DNA from: Spirodela intermedia
Taxonomy: Eukaryota; Streptophyta; Magnoliopsida; Alismatales; Araceae
DNA: 64,000 nucleotides
Assembly: GCA_902729315.2 (NCBI GenBank)
Contig: LR746276.1
Coordinates: 374,501 to 438,500 of the forward strand
Reading direction: 5' to 3'
Made by a program: the position numbers and the translations under genes. The notes under the pieces were generated by a model. That model saw only the letters and a list, made by a program, of their open reading frames with translations. It was not told the origin of the DNA and did no database searches. Numbering within the stretch: position 1 is the first letter of the stretch; every line of letters starts with the position of its first letter. Shown piece after piece: positions 22,434 to 33,366 of the stretch.

Positions 22434-24294
22434 TTATCTCCTGTTCTTGACGCCGTTATGACCACGGCTGGGCCGCCGTCCGATTCCTAACCTGAGGCGC
22501 GACTTCCTCCGGCCGGTGAGTCTCACCCCGCGCCGCCGGCGGATCCTCTGCCACCAGTACAGCTTCCTGCGCGGCTGCGGCAGCCGCGCAGGTCTGTTCT
22601 CTCTCCGGTTTCTCCTCCACACGTACCGCAGCAGCCCCTCCAGAAGCGCGTGTGCGTAGCTACGCTCCCGCTCCGGCCGAGGGGGCGGAGGGAGGCCCCC
22701 CTCCGCGGGCTTCACTCCTGAGTGGTGCAGCAGACCCCGGAGAAGCTCCCCGAGGGACCTGTGATGACGGCGCTCCATGCGGCGCCGGCGCCGGCGGCCC
22801 TCGTCACCGCCCTTCTCTGAATCGGATGACGGATGGTGGTGGTGGTGATGGTGGTGGTGGAGGAAGATGAACCCCAGCTTGTTCTTGATCCTTCTTAGCC
22901 GTCCGTCCTTCTTCTCCGTCTCCATGCTCCGGCTCTTCTTCTTCGTCATCGTCGGGGATCTCTGCGGACGGTTCTTCTCCTTCGTGGCTGGCCGCAGCGC
23001 AGGAGGAACCTCCCGCTTCGAAGCCGATGAGCTGTGGCGAGCCGAAGCTATCCCACGTGGATCGCCGCTCTTCCTGAAGACACCGGAAGGTCGCACTGGT
23101 TCCTGCCTCGCCACCGCGCCCCGCCGTGGCCTCCTGGGTGGCGCTGCCGCGTCAGAGGAGGACCCCGAGCCGCGGCCGCGTGGACTTTGCACCGCACACG
23201 ACTCGCACCCGCAGCTCGTCCCGGAACTCGGCGACCCTCGACGACCACCGAGTTCGCGTATCGGCAAGCGCCGCTCCCTCCTCCCCGAACCGGAGCGCCG
23301 AGCTCGAACCGGCGTCTCCTTCCTGATAACTAATTGTTTCGAGCTCTCAGCCGTCCGATCGGCGAGATCCGACCGGCCGGTGGACCGGATCTCGGTCTTC
23401 GCCCGGTGACGGGGCGGCCCAGCCCGGGTCGACCCGCTGGTTAGCCCGCTATCCTTCCGCGGCGGCGTCAACGGAAGTTCGGCGGTTTCGGCTCGGTTCC
23501 TCTTGTGATGAACCGTTGCCTGGTCCGGGTTCACTCGCCGACCCGCTGCGGCCTCTGGACGGGTCAGCTTCCGACCCGGTACTGACTCGGTCGTCCCCGC
23601 CCCTACAGAGAGAGCGGTAACCCGATCGGCGCCACCACGGCTAAGCGGGCGACAGGGGGAATCGGCTCGTCCTCTCCTCTCAGTCGGCCGTTCCGACCCG
23701 GAGGCCGGCGGTTTGGGGAGGAGGTTGCAGGGGCGGCGAACTCGAGATTCCTCCGAATTGGCGGGATCTCGCGCAGTTCCGTCGGCCGTCGGCGGGGCAG
23801 CCATACCCTGTAGGTTTGGAAGGAGAAGGCGGAACACTGAGACGCTGGAAAATGGAACTGGTCTCTCAGAGAAGGAGACGGCGTAGGAAGCAGACGATCA
23901 CCTCGAGATCAGAGTGGATGGCCCGTTGAGTGGCTTCGTCGAGCAGTCTCCTGAGCAGGGATCTCGATCTCTCGTCCAACTTCTCATCGAGAGACAACAA
24001 CACGGCGAACGATGGAGATTCAGAGGAATTTGATAGTCGAAGAGGACGCCAGGGGGATTCCACGCGGAGAACGGATCGAGTGAAGATGGGAGAACTCACA
24101 TCGTCTTGGACGTGAACCAGGCGGTACAGCTTCCGCAGGGCATGTAGATCCGACCACGAACCCTGTCCTCCTCCCGCCTCCTGGGGGCAAGAAACTCCAC
24201 GGTCTTCATTCTCCGTGGGGAAGAAATTGAGGGAGGAGTCCGATGCAGCGGCGGCGTAGAGCACCTTCCCGGCGTTCTGATTCCTCCCTTGCAT
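22434..24294 (-). CDS. KOKOPELLI-like basic protein (tentative)
   Basis: Modelled as three exons, 24294-24100, 23982-23902 and 23807-22434, all phase 0, giving 549 residues. The N-terminal part is short and helical (LHALRKLYRLVHVQDD, then KLDERSRSLLRRLLDEATQR). The large last exon is Arg/Ser/Pro-rich and very basic. It contains RRIKNKLGFIFLHHHHHHHH with nine consecutive His, and near the end HALLEGLLRYVWRRNRR. A His run after NKLG(F/V)IF and an LVEGLLRH-like segment are what I recall of plant KOKOPELLI proteins, which act in sperm-cell fertilisation in Arabidopsis. The match is by memory of layout, so the name is tentative. Splice sites of the small second exon are plausible but weakly constrained. 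A non-specific basic nuclear protein is the alternative. Confidence 0.5.
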
Positions 24295-24411
24295 GGCTCT
24301 AACTCTGACGCCACCGGTCGCTTTCCTGCCGTCTCCCAGTTACGAGACAAATAACACTGAGTGGCGAGTTCGGGATGGACTTGGCAACCACATTGACGAC
24401 GGTTCGACATG

Positions 24412-24412
<1 letters not shown>

Positions 24413-24449
<37 letters not shown>
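24413..24449 (+). repeat. (CT)n microsatellite
   Basis: Upstream of the KPL-like start; reads GA on the sense strand of that gene. Confidence 0.92.
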
Positions 24450-24451
<2 letters not shown>

Positions 24452-24740
24452 CTCGCACTATGGGCGTATCAATATGGGCCGGAGACCCAGTGTCGTATCG
24501 AGATGGGCCCATGTTTTACTCGAATGGGAGCCGTTTTGTCCCACAGCCACGTGTTCCATGGGCCCCACCTTGCCGAGGGCTCCTCAGGTAAAGAAGATGG
24601 CGTTTAGATAGCGGGACAGATTTTACGTGGTGCCGGGGAAGATCCGCCACAGAGGAACAAAAGCCGGAATCGAATTGCGGATGTTATCAATCCCACAATG
24701 GCCGCGTACTGAAATGAGAGAGAGACAGAGAGACACAGAA

Positions 24741-24788
24741 CACAGAGACACAGAGGGAGAGGGAGAGGGAGAGGGAGAGGGAGAGAGA
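24741..24788 (+). repeat. (GA)/(GAGGGA)n microsatellite
   Basis: Purine tract in the downstream flank of the alanine-run protein gene, mixing ACAGAG and GGGAGA units. Confidence 0.85.
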
Positions 24789-24898
24789 GTTTACGGTCTC
24801 ATTTATTATCGTCTTCCCCACCCACCACGTCGAGGAAGAAGGTTACAGACGGAACTCAAGTGAACAGACTTGAGAGGGCTCTGGTCCGCCGCCGTCGA

Positions 24899-24936
24899 TC
24901 AGACGCAGACGCGCGCTGGGCCGGAAGGAGCAGCAA

Positions 24937-24998
<62 letters not shown>

Positions 24999-26203
24999 GG
25001 ATCGAGGGGGAGAGGCATCCAGGCGGTTTCCACGCCACAGGGGCCGTCCTTCTTGAGGGGTACGAAGGCGTCGATGGTCGCCGGAGACGGGGCGGCGCCG
25101 GCGGCGGCGACGGACTTCAGGCGGAGACGCTCCGCCCGGGAGCCGATGGTCTGGCCGAGGATGGAGGCGGCGATGGTGATGGCCATCGCGGTCTTGGGCA
25201 TCAGCACGGACTTCCTGAGCATGGCGATGAAGGGGACGGCGGCGTGGACGGCGGCGAACCACTGCGGGGAGAACTTCCGCGTGTGCTCCCTCCACACGCC
25301 GAGTGGGACGTTGGCCGCCATGCCCAGCAGTGCCATCGCCAGCATCTTCTCCGGCAGCGGCTGCGGGCGCAGAGTCTTCACTAACGTCGTCCGTGCCAGG
25401 GCCGCGCGTGCCGCCACCACCGCCGGCGGGCACTTCAGCTTCATCCCCGGTGGCGGCTGCAACGCCTTCGCGACCAGCGGCAGCACCCCACTGACGGCCC
25501 GGTAGGACTTCGCGAGCGGGCACTGCCCTGTCTCCAGCCACTCGTTGCTTTCGGCTTCGTGCGATGTGTTCTTCCGTCCCTGGTGACGACCAACACAGAG
25601 AAGAACGCATCAGGAGAGGGAGAACTCGAACTCCAACCCAGAACAAGATGAACAATCTCAGAGATCCATCGTACCTGAGAATCCTTCCTGGAATTATTCT
25701 TCTTCTGCTTCTTCCACTTGTTGGAGAATGCATCGAAGCTGAACGGGCCGCCGGGGCCGAAGGCGGAGAGGCTGATGGTGGCGGCCTTGGCGGCCAAAGG
25801 GTTGAACTGGAGAGCGGGCTCCGCCGGCTTGAGGTCCCTCTCATGGGGGAGGGATCTGCCGGAGAGCGGGACGACTCCGTCCCGCCCGTGGAAGAGCCTG
25901 AATGCCATGTCGAAGTTGGGCCCATCCTCAAAGATGGGACCTTTGGCGGCCCTCACCTGCAGCAGATCTCCAATCTTCAGTCTTTTTTTTCCAAAAAAGG
26001 GAGCATAATGGAGGAATCAGGAGCCCCAGTGCGTGGAACAAGGATGAACTCACCACGGGCGCAGCGGGGAAATCAAAGGACGAGGAGAAGGAGAAGTTTG
26101 TGGGCTCATTGATGTTCCGCAGAAAGGGGCATCTCTGAATGTCCTGATGCGAGAACGAATTCTGGGAGAATGAATCACATAAAAATCCCCCAATGAACTC
26201 CAT
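24899..26203 (-). CDS. conserved plant protein of unknown function, with C-terminal Ala run
   Basis: Three coding exons, 26203-26054, 25956-25675 and 25579-24899, join in phase to 370 residues. The N terminus starts MEFIGGFLCDSFSQNSF, with the conserved segment DIQRCPFLRNINEPTNFSFS. Next comes KGPIFEDGPNFDMAFRLFHG with GRDGVVPLSG. The C-terminal domain has CPLAKSYRAVSGVLPLVAKA, LGMAANVPLGVWREHTRKFS and FIAMLRKSVLMPKTAMAITI. Two or three hydrophobic helices there suggest membrane association. I recognise the family as conserved among plants but know no function. A run of about 20 alanines encoded by (GGC)n precedes a short tail. A leader exon ending at a gtaggt donor near 27763 is likely, with acceptor at 26216 leaving 12 nt before the ATG. 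Confidence 0.8.
24938..24996 (+). repeat. (CGC)n trinucleotide repeat coding for poly-alanine
   Basis: About 20 uninterrupted CGC units; on the gene's minus strand they are GCG alanine codons near the C terminus of the conserved protein. Confidence 0.95.
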
Positions 26204-26215
26204 CCCAGGCTGAGT

Positions 26216-27763
26216 CTGGCAAGAGCACAACAAGAGGAAAGGATTAGGGCCTCCAAGAATCTAGAGGAAATCCTGTTTAATAAATCAACCAACTGGAAAA
26301 AAATAATGTACAATCAGGACATCAGGAGAGATCGTCAGTGATCGTTGGCTATTTCAATCGTTCGAATATCCCAAGATCACATGTTCACCGGTCAACCATC
26401 ATGGGAGTGTATCGCAATGAAATTACTCCGCTGAACACCTTTGTGGAAAACCTAAGCCTTGCAGATGAGCCCATGTGATCTATAGATTCAAATGTTTCTG
26501 GGGAGGGTTTCATCCTCAGAGTTGAATAACCTAAATAACAACGGATGATCCCACAAAACATGGATAAAAGTCCACAAAGAGATCGTGCTTGACACCTTCT
26601 AAAAGAAAATAGTCAACACTTTGATGCATAATAGAAAAGGATTTTGTGTCGATTTCCAAGGGTGAATACCTCCAGAACAGAAGACAAAGAGCAGAAAATT
26701 GCCCAAATAAAAACTAGCAAGGTCAACAATGGACATTTCGAAGACAATAACTAGAAGTTTCTGAAGATTTATTACTGCAACCGCCAACTGGGCTCTTGTT
26801 CAGGATGCGACTGGAAGGGGGGAGGTCATTGCTGGGGAGGAGCCTTAGGATGCTGCTAATAAAAAGCTGAAAGCATTCGACGCACAGGCTAATAGAAAAC
26901 ATAGATCCATCGCCTAGGCTGCTGAAACACAAGGGGCTATTGACCAAGCATTAAATAATAAATTGCACCGATGTCCTCTCCCTTCTTCGTGTTTTCTATA
27001 CCCATTTTTCCGTCAACATGCCATCTAGACCAGGATGTTGATAGTTATTTCGGGTTTACTTTTCTTATCCGCCTTCGTCATCAATATTTTTGCATCATAA
27101 ATGCACAATTATGAAGACTTTTTTGCCCAATTTTCCAACCAAATTAAGGTTATTGACCTAATTTTCGATCCAAGGTGATCAGAAGAGACTAAAATGAAGC
27201 CAAAATCTTCACCTCAGATTTGCTTTCCAGTTTTCAACGATCCTGACCCATCACCAGAACATGCAAGGAAGCAAGCTGCCTCTCACGAAATGCAAGCATG
27301 AACCTTGTAGACACGGAAATATAAAAAATCTGTTTGCCGTCTGAAGATAACCCTAAATGTCTACGCAATCTGAGGACCATCTTGTTCCCGATTTGATGAC
27401 CGATCCATCTCCAAGTCCCTCGGCCTAAACTGAGAACGTTCCAACTGCGAAAGCAGCAGCGAAAATCCATGATTTCCATGTGCTGGCATAATCCCTAGAA
27501 ACCCATTGCCGGACACCCACTCCCCACCAAACACCAGACGCAGGAATCCAGGCCACAGAAAGAAGCCCTCGGATCACCACAACATCATCCGACGATTACC
27601 GGCACTCCAATGAATTCGCAAGCCACAGATATGAATCGCGAGGAACGATCCAAATTCGAGCAATCACCACGCACCAAGGACAATTGAGACAGAAGTCTCA
27701 AAAAAATGAGAAAACAAATTGGGGGCCGAGGGGAATCGCATCCGAGAAATCCACAAAACCTAC
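26216..27763 (-). other. probable leader intron of the conserved protein gene
   Basis: AT-rich sequence between a donor (GTGG|gtaggttt on the minus strand, at 27763) and an acceptor (cttgccag) at 26216. No conserved coding segment was recognised in it. Confidence 0.5.
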
Positions 27764-29053
27764 CCACAGAACGGAGCTTGCGGAAGACCACAGGCGCGCC
27801 TTCAACCCTTCTCTGGTCTACTCCACGATAATCGAATCAGCGGCAGGCTGCAGCGGAGACCACGAAACGCGTGGATCGCACGAGATCTCCGAACACCCCT
27901 CTTCCCCTCGTCTTTTCCCCTCCTCCCCGGTTTATGCCCCTTCGTTTGGGGGAGCTGTTGACCGGGCGAGCCGGTTTGGACCCTCCACCTACTCTCACCG
28001 TCCCTCCAAAGCAACACGGAATCGTCCGACCCACTCCGACTCGAATCGTTCCACTCGGCTGTAACCCCGTGCAAAAGTAGTTGAAGAATATTTTGCACCC
28101 AATTACGGGGAGAAAAATAAATACAATAAATTGATATAATCGTGGTTATATGAGCTCTTAAGCAGGACTCCGGGCTCTTCGCGTGGATCGCCGAGTCGAT
28201 AGCGATCAAGATCGGACCAACCCGCCGGTCCGATTCCGGCGTCCACAACGCCGGACCGATTCCGGTGTCCAGGCCTCCGGACCGATTCCGGCGTCCAGGC
28301 CTCCGGACCGATTCCGGCATCCCACGCCGCCGGGCGCCCCCCGCGTTTTCATACCTTCGTGGCTCTTCTCGAAGGCGCGCTTGCACCGTCGATTCAAGAC
28401 CCGAGCGGTGGTAGCCGTCCGATGTGGTCTCCGTGGGGGAATAGCGAGGAAGCGTGGAGCAGGTAAAATGCGCGTACGACTTGACTGGCCGTCATTGACA
28501 GTCTGAGATTCTGAAGATTTGGCCTGACGACTCCATAGCACAGCAATCGGGATTACACCGTCGTCATCCTTCCACTAATCAGATTTTGCCACGTTTTAGC
28601 AGTGGGCCCCCACCTATGCCTCGGCGTATAATCCACGTGCTCGACTCGGCTGCTTCTTGAATGCGGCGAGTCGTTGACCAGCAAATTATTCAGACTTCCC
28701 ACACACGTGCGAGCGCCGAGTCCTCGTCGAGAAACCACCGGTTGGTTGTATGTGGCCGGACCCACCGTTCCACCGTCGACACATGGCTTTACAAATTTGC
28801 GAGCTTAGCTGCGCTGCACGTGGTGCCAGCTGTTCCGCACCGCCACCGCCGATTTCATGTGGGCCCCGGGGCTGGGCGGCCCCAACCGTAAGGCCTAGTG
28901 GCGGCACATGGCGGACCCACACCTTCCCGAGTGGACCCCGGTAAATCAGTCTACAATCATTCTATCCCACATAGAGTTGACGAACCGTTTTATTCCTACG
29001 ATTTTCAAAATAATTCGGCCAGCGTGGGGCCGGATCTGGGCCAAAGTATAGGC
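27764..29053. other. divergent upstream region between the conserved gene (minus) and PMT (plus)
   Basis: Holds the presumed leader exon of the minus-strand gene (about 27764-27900), a GC-rich segment with a 26-bp minisatellite, and several TGGGCC and ACGTG motifs near 28590-28900. No protein-coding exon recognised. Confidence 0.45.
28230..28320 (+). repeat. 26-bp minisatellite, about 3.5 copies
   Basis: Units starting ccgattccgg at 28230, 28256, 28282 and 28308, spaced exactly 26 bp. The middle two units are almost identical; the first and last differ at their ends. Confidence 0.93.
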
Positions 29054-29062
29054 TTATATAAG
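29054..29062 (+). promoter_or_regulatory. TATA box, possible promoter of PMT gene
   Basis: TTATATAAG in a suitable context about 2.65 kb before the PMT ATG. It would give a leader spliced over a long intron whose acceptor is at 31685. A second start closer to 29700 cannot be excluded. Confidence 0.45.
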
Positions 29063-31709
29063 TAGAATGTCGAAAACGCCCTCAGTTCCTTTTGTAACGA
29101 ATCACAGGATGGCGCGTGGATATCATCTTATATTTTAGGACATAAATACCCTCAATATGACGGACAATACCCTTCTGCGGCGCCGGTGGGCCGTATATTC
29201 AAGGGTAAAATAGTATTTTAAGGCATTTAACCCCTCTTCGAGATGGCGGGGCGGTTGGCTGTGTCGGCGGATCTCCGGGCGGAGCCTAAGGTAAAGCGAC
29301 GGCCGCCGATCCCATGCAGCGGAAGTCGGTGGCCGACAGACATGATCCCTCGCGGTGAAGTTCTTCTTCCGGCCACCAGATACATCAATGGCTACCTAGA
29401 GAGAGAGAGATAGAAAGAGACTGGATAGATTTCCCAAAATGCATGGGCAGCTGTAAACGCAGTCGGCCCCGCCTAGGGGAGAGAGAGAGAGAGCACCGTT
29501 TCCAGAGATAAGTAGAGGTTCGTCGTTCCTTCCCTCTCCACGAAGCTTGCTTCTCGGAGGGGGCGGGGGGCGGGGGGCCGGTGGAGGTCGTCATTCTCCT
29601 TCGGCGTGTTTGTTTTTGGGAGGAGAGTAATTGGGAGGTAGTGTGAGGTAGTAGTCGACGGATATAGACAGATCGGGTGGCGGCATAGAGAGGAGGAGAA
29701 GAGGTGGTGCGTCTGCCTGAGGTACTTTTGTCTCTTACCGATGCTGATCGACTTAGGTCTTCCTATCTTGCACGCCTGGTTGCTTCGGGTATTGCAGACC
29801 TTCCTCTCTTTGTTGAGGCAGGGGTGACGCAGTGTTTCTGTCGATGCCGTCGAATTTTCCTTTCTCTGATCCGCGAGTGGAGGGGGAGTCGGTGCCTGGA
29901 TTGCGAAATGTTGACTGCGCTCTACCGTATCTTGAGATTTTCACGCATTCTTTGACATCAGATGCGTCTCGGTCCGATCCATTTTGTCACCTGGATCTCA
30001 CCTGTCTCTTTCTCCCATGCCCTCTGGGAGATGTAGGGTTGTGAATTTCCATTCACATTTTGTGAATGGTTTTGTTTACGTTGAATTTTCTCCCCGAATT
30101 GCGGCGTGCTCGTCGTTTTTAATTAAGTCTCCTCTCTGATCCGGGTGAAGAATTTCACGATCTTTCTTACTTGCGCGGGGATTCAATTAGCTTTTAACAG
30201 AGCCAGGGGAGGAGATTTGGTCCCGGTATTAAAGTTCGTTAATACTCTCAGTCTTGTCAAATTAGGTCAATCTTCTTAATCTTGTCAGTTATCTTTCTTT
30301 TCATGTCTCGCTATCGTCCATTATTTTCTCCAGAATTTACCGACCAAGGCGAAATGCAACGACCAGATTTGAATTTATTTTATTTTATTGGTCACTATCA
30401 AAGTACTAGTTCTACTATTTTCATTGGTTGTTCCTGTCCGCGCATAAGGAATATTTTATTGAATGTAACGTTTAGGTATATTATGTGGTTTGACCCTACG
30501 GCTTCCTCAGCCATGCTAAGGCGACTTTTCCTGTTGACTGGTAGCCATGGATTGATGGTCTCTGTGGATCATGGCGCTTGCCTGCCTCTAAGGCTTATCA
30601 TTTCTCTCTTTACTCCTCAAATAAACAGAGAATACAAGGCCGTGGCATTCTTATTGTTTGCTTTTGAGCTTTTTGCGACCTTATCAGATCTGTCTGATTG
30701 TTTTATGGCCGTAGTTATCTCTTAACCCTGCTATATGCCTTTTTACACCAATAATCACAGGTATCAAGATTCAGATCGTTCAAAGGATTTACAAATTGCT
30801 AATATTTGAGACCTCCATATGTTGGGGATTAGGGGATTGAGATTTGTTTTTAGATGGTATCATGTGCACAGTGATGTCAGCAGGGAGCTGCACCACACTC
30901 TCTGGATCTAGAGAGTTCACCATACATGTTGATGATTCCACGAAGTTATCCATTCATTCTAAAGCTTAATTTAGCCTGATTTCTTACGAATCAGAGCCGT
31001 TTATTATCTTTAAATTTCGAATAAGAGATCCACTATTTACTCCCCGAGCTCAAAATGCGAATATAGATCCACCATTTTCCTGTCTTGGAATTTCCTGTAT
31101 TTCGTTGAAGTCGTGAGATTAGATGCACGATTGGCGATGTTTTAAGCTGGATTTTGAGCTTGAATGAGTACCGGTGTCATCTAATTTAGTGCGATGTAAT
31201 CTCTTTCTTGTCTTCTTCCGTTAGTTTACATCCAGTACGATCATCTTTCTTGTTCAATTCTTATTCAAAACACTTGGGGCGAATTTGATGACGGGTTAGG
31301 ATTAACTAGGTTAGCCTCGGCTAGGTTCTGGATTCTATTTTATCTAACTCTCAGTTTGATAACTCTATTTCTCTTTGTCGTAGATTGACTTCGGTAGTTT
31401 GAAAATCGCTGGGATAAGTTAAGCGGACTGAGTTTCGACTATTCAACCCGTTGGTCGAATAAGTGAAGTGACTTTAATCGAGTTTATCCTAACCAGGCCT
31501 CACATGGCTTGCTCATCCGTCCGAGCTTAGGAATTTCGCTTTTTACACTGTTCATGTTCTAAGTCGACTCCTCTCATAGATCCTTCAATATATTATTACC
31601 GAGTTGCTGATGGCTTTAGAACTCATGCGCATATGAGATGCTGTGACTGTCTTTAACTTGGTTAAAATTTGTTTCTTCTCTGCAGGCAGTCCATCTAAAT
31701 ACACACAAA
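29063..31709 (+). other. 5' leader exon(s) and leader intron of the PMT gene
   Basis: Purine tracts at about 29398-29420 and 29480-29493 are followed by AT-rich intron-like sequence. The acceptor cttctctgcag ends at 31685 and leaves 24 nt of leader before the start codon. Nothing else recognised. Confidence 0.5.
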
Positions 31710-33308
31710 ATGAAGGGCGAACACAAGCCAGCTACTCATCCTAGCAAAAGTTCTAGGGCAGTTCCCATAATTTTGACGTTGATTGTTCTCTGTGGATTCT
31801 CCTTCTATCTTGGAGGCATTTATTTTTCCGAAGGGAAAAAACTTTTCACAAGGAACGCGGCCACAGCAGAGGGAGCTTCAGTTAAATCATTTTCCACTTC
31901 TCTTCAAATAAAGGCTACCATCTTCCCTGAGTGCAGTAGCGATTTTCAAGATTACACCCCATGCACTGATCCAAAGGTGCAGCAATATATAGCCGCTCTC
32001 TCTTCCTTTTTTTTGGCAAAAACATCCATTGAAAATCATGTGTAGCAAGCTTTATGCTATTGGTGCCGCTCCAAAAAATAAAAAAAATGCTTCAAACAGA
32101 TAAATTTGGAGAAAGACATTCATTGGTTGTACCATTTACATGAATGTTAGGCGAGGATATTTTGGCACAATACGAGCCATCATCATCATTTTCATCTACT
32201 CCAAAATACTTGAGCCTGGGAAATGGTTCATGGAAATTTGCATTCTTGTGCATCTTGTTTGTGCTTGTTGTGCTTATACTCATGCTTGTGATTGTATTTT
32301 TCTCCACTGTTTCAGTCTTCTTCTTTATCGTTTTGAGTCTTCCAAAAATTATATTTTGATTAATGTGGCATGTTTTTTCCATTTAATCCACATTCCCTTT
32401 TCATTTTTTCACGGCTGTCGTTTTAGTTGTACAATGCTGTGAGAATTGTCGTTTTAGCGAGGTTTTCATTTAATCTAGTTGATTTCAGGGTAATATGTGA
32501 TGCCACATGTCATGTCAAGTTGTAATTCTCAATCACAAGGAGTACATTTCCATTTAAATTCTCCTTTTTCGGTGGCTTGCTTTCTGTTTTTCAACTGGTC
32601 CTCCTGCACGGTGTTTATTTTTTGGTATTTCTCCACTGGCAAACATGTCATTGATGAATATTTTATTCGTACACCGCTTTATGTTTTACGTCCTCTTGAG
32701 ATGCTGAGTTTAATATGCCAATGAATGTAACATTTCAGAGATGGAGAAAGTATGGCCACTATCGACTTTCCTTTATGGAACGGCACTGCCCACCTATTTT
32801 TGAAAGGAAACAATGCTTAGTGCCTCCTCCTGCTGGATACAAGACCCCAATCAGATGGCCAAAAAGCAGAGATGAATGTTGGTACAGGTAACCAGGCCAT
32901 TTCTAACCTTTGTTAGATTATTTGAGATATAAACACATTATTATTTTTAATGAAGGGGAAATAAAGCGGGGGTGGGGAAGGGGAGCCGACTGGGTTAGAA
33001 TCTGTATGGAGCCCTCAGATGGTCGTCAGTCATACGTGTCAATTTAGTCGTCTGTCCTGTCTTTGATAAAGCGCATTTAAGAGGATTATTTGCATTTGAT
33101 TTCAGAAATGTGCCATATGATTGGATAAACAACCAGAAATCGAATCAGAATTGGTTGAGGAAAGAAGGTGAAAAATTCCTTTTCCCTGGGGGAGGTACCA
33201 TGTTCCCCAAAGGAGTTGGTGCATACGTCGATCTAATGCAAGACCTTATTCCGGAAATGAACGATGGGACTGTCAGAACGGCTATTGATACAGGGTGTGG
33301 GGTGAGTT

Positions 33309-33366
<58 letters not shown>

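Larger units (their letters stand above)
24295..24898. other. intergenic: KPL-like promoter and 3' flank of next gene
   Basis: Contains (CT)n at 24413-24449, several TGGGCC/GGGCCC motifs at about 24470-24570, and a GA/GGGAGA repeat at 24741-24788. No gene recognised. Confidence 0.55.

Noticed and set aside
24843-25931. 362-codon minus-strand frame with a long Gly/Arg run
   Set aside because: It is the wrong frame of the conserved unknown gene and reads the CGC repeat as glycine; the third-exon frame with conserved blocks is the real one.
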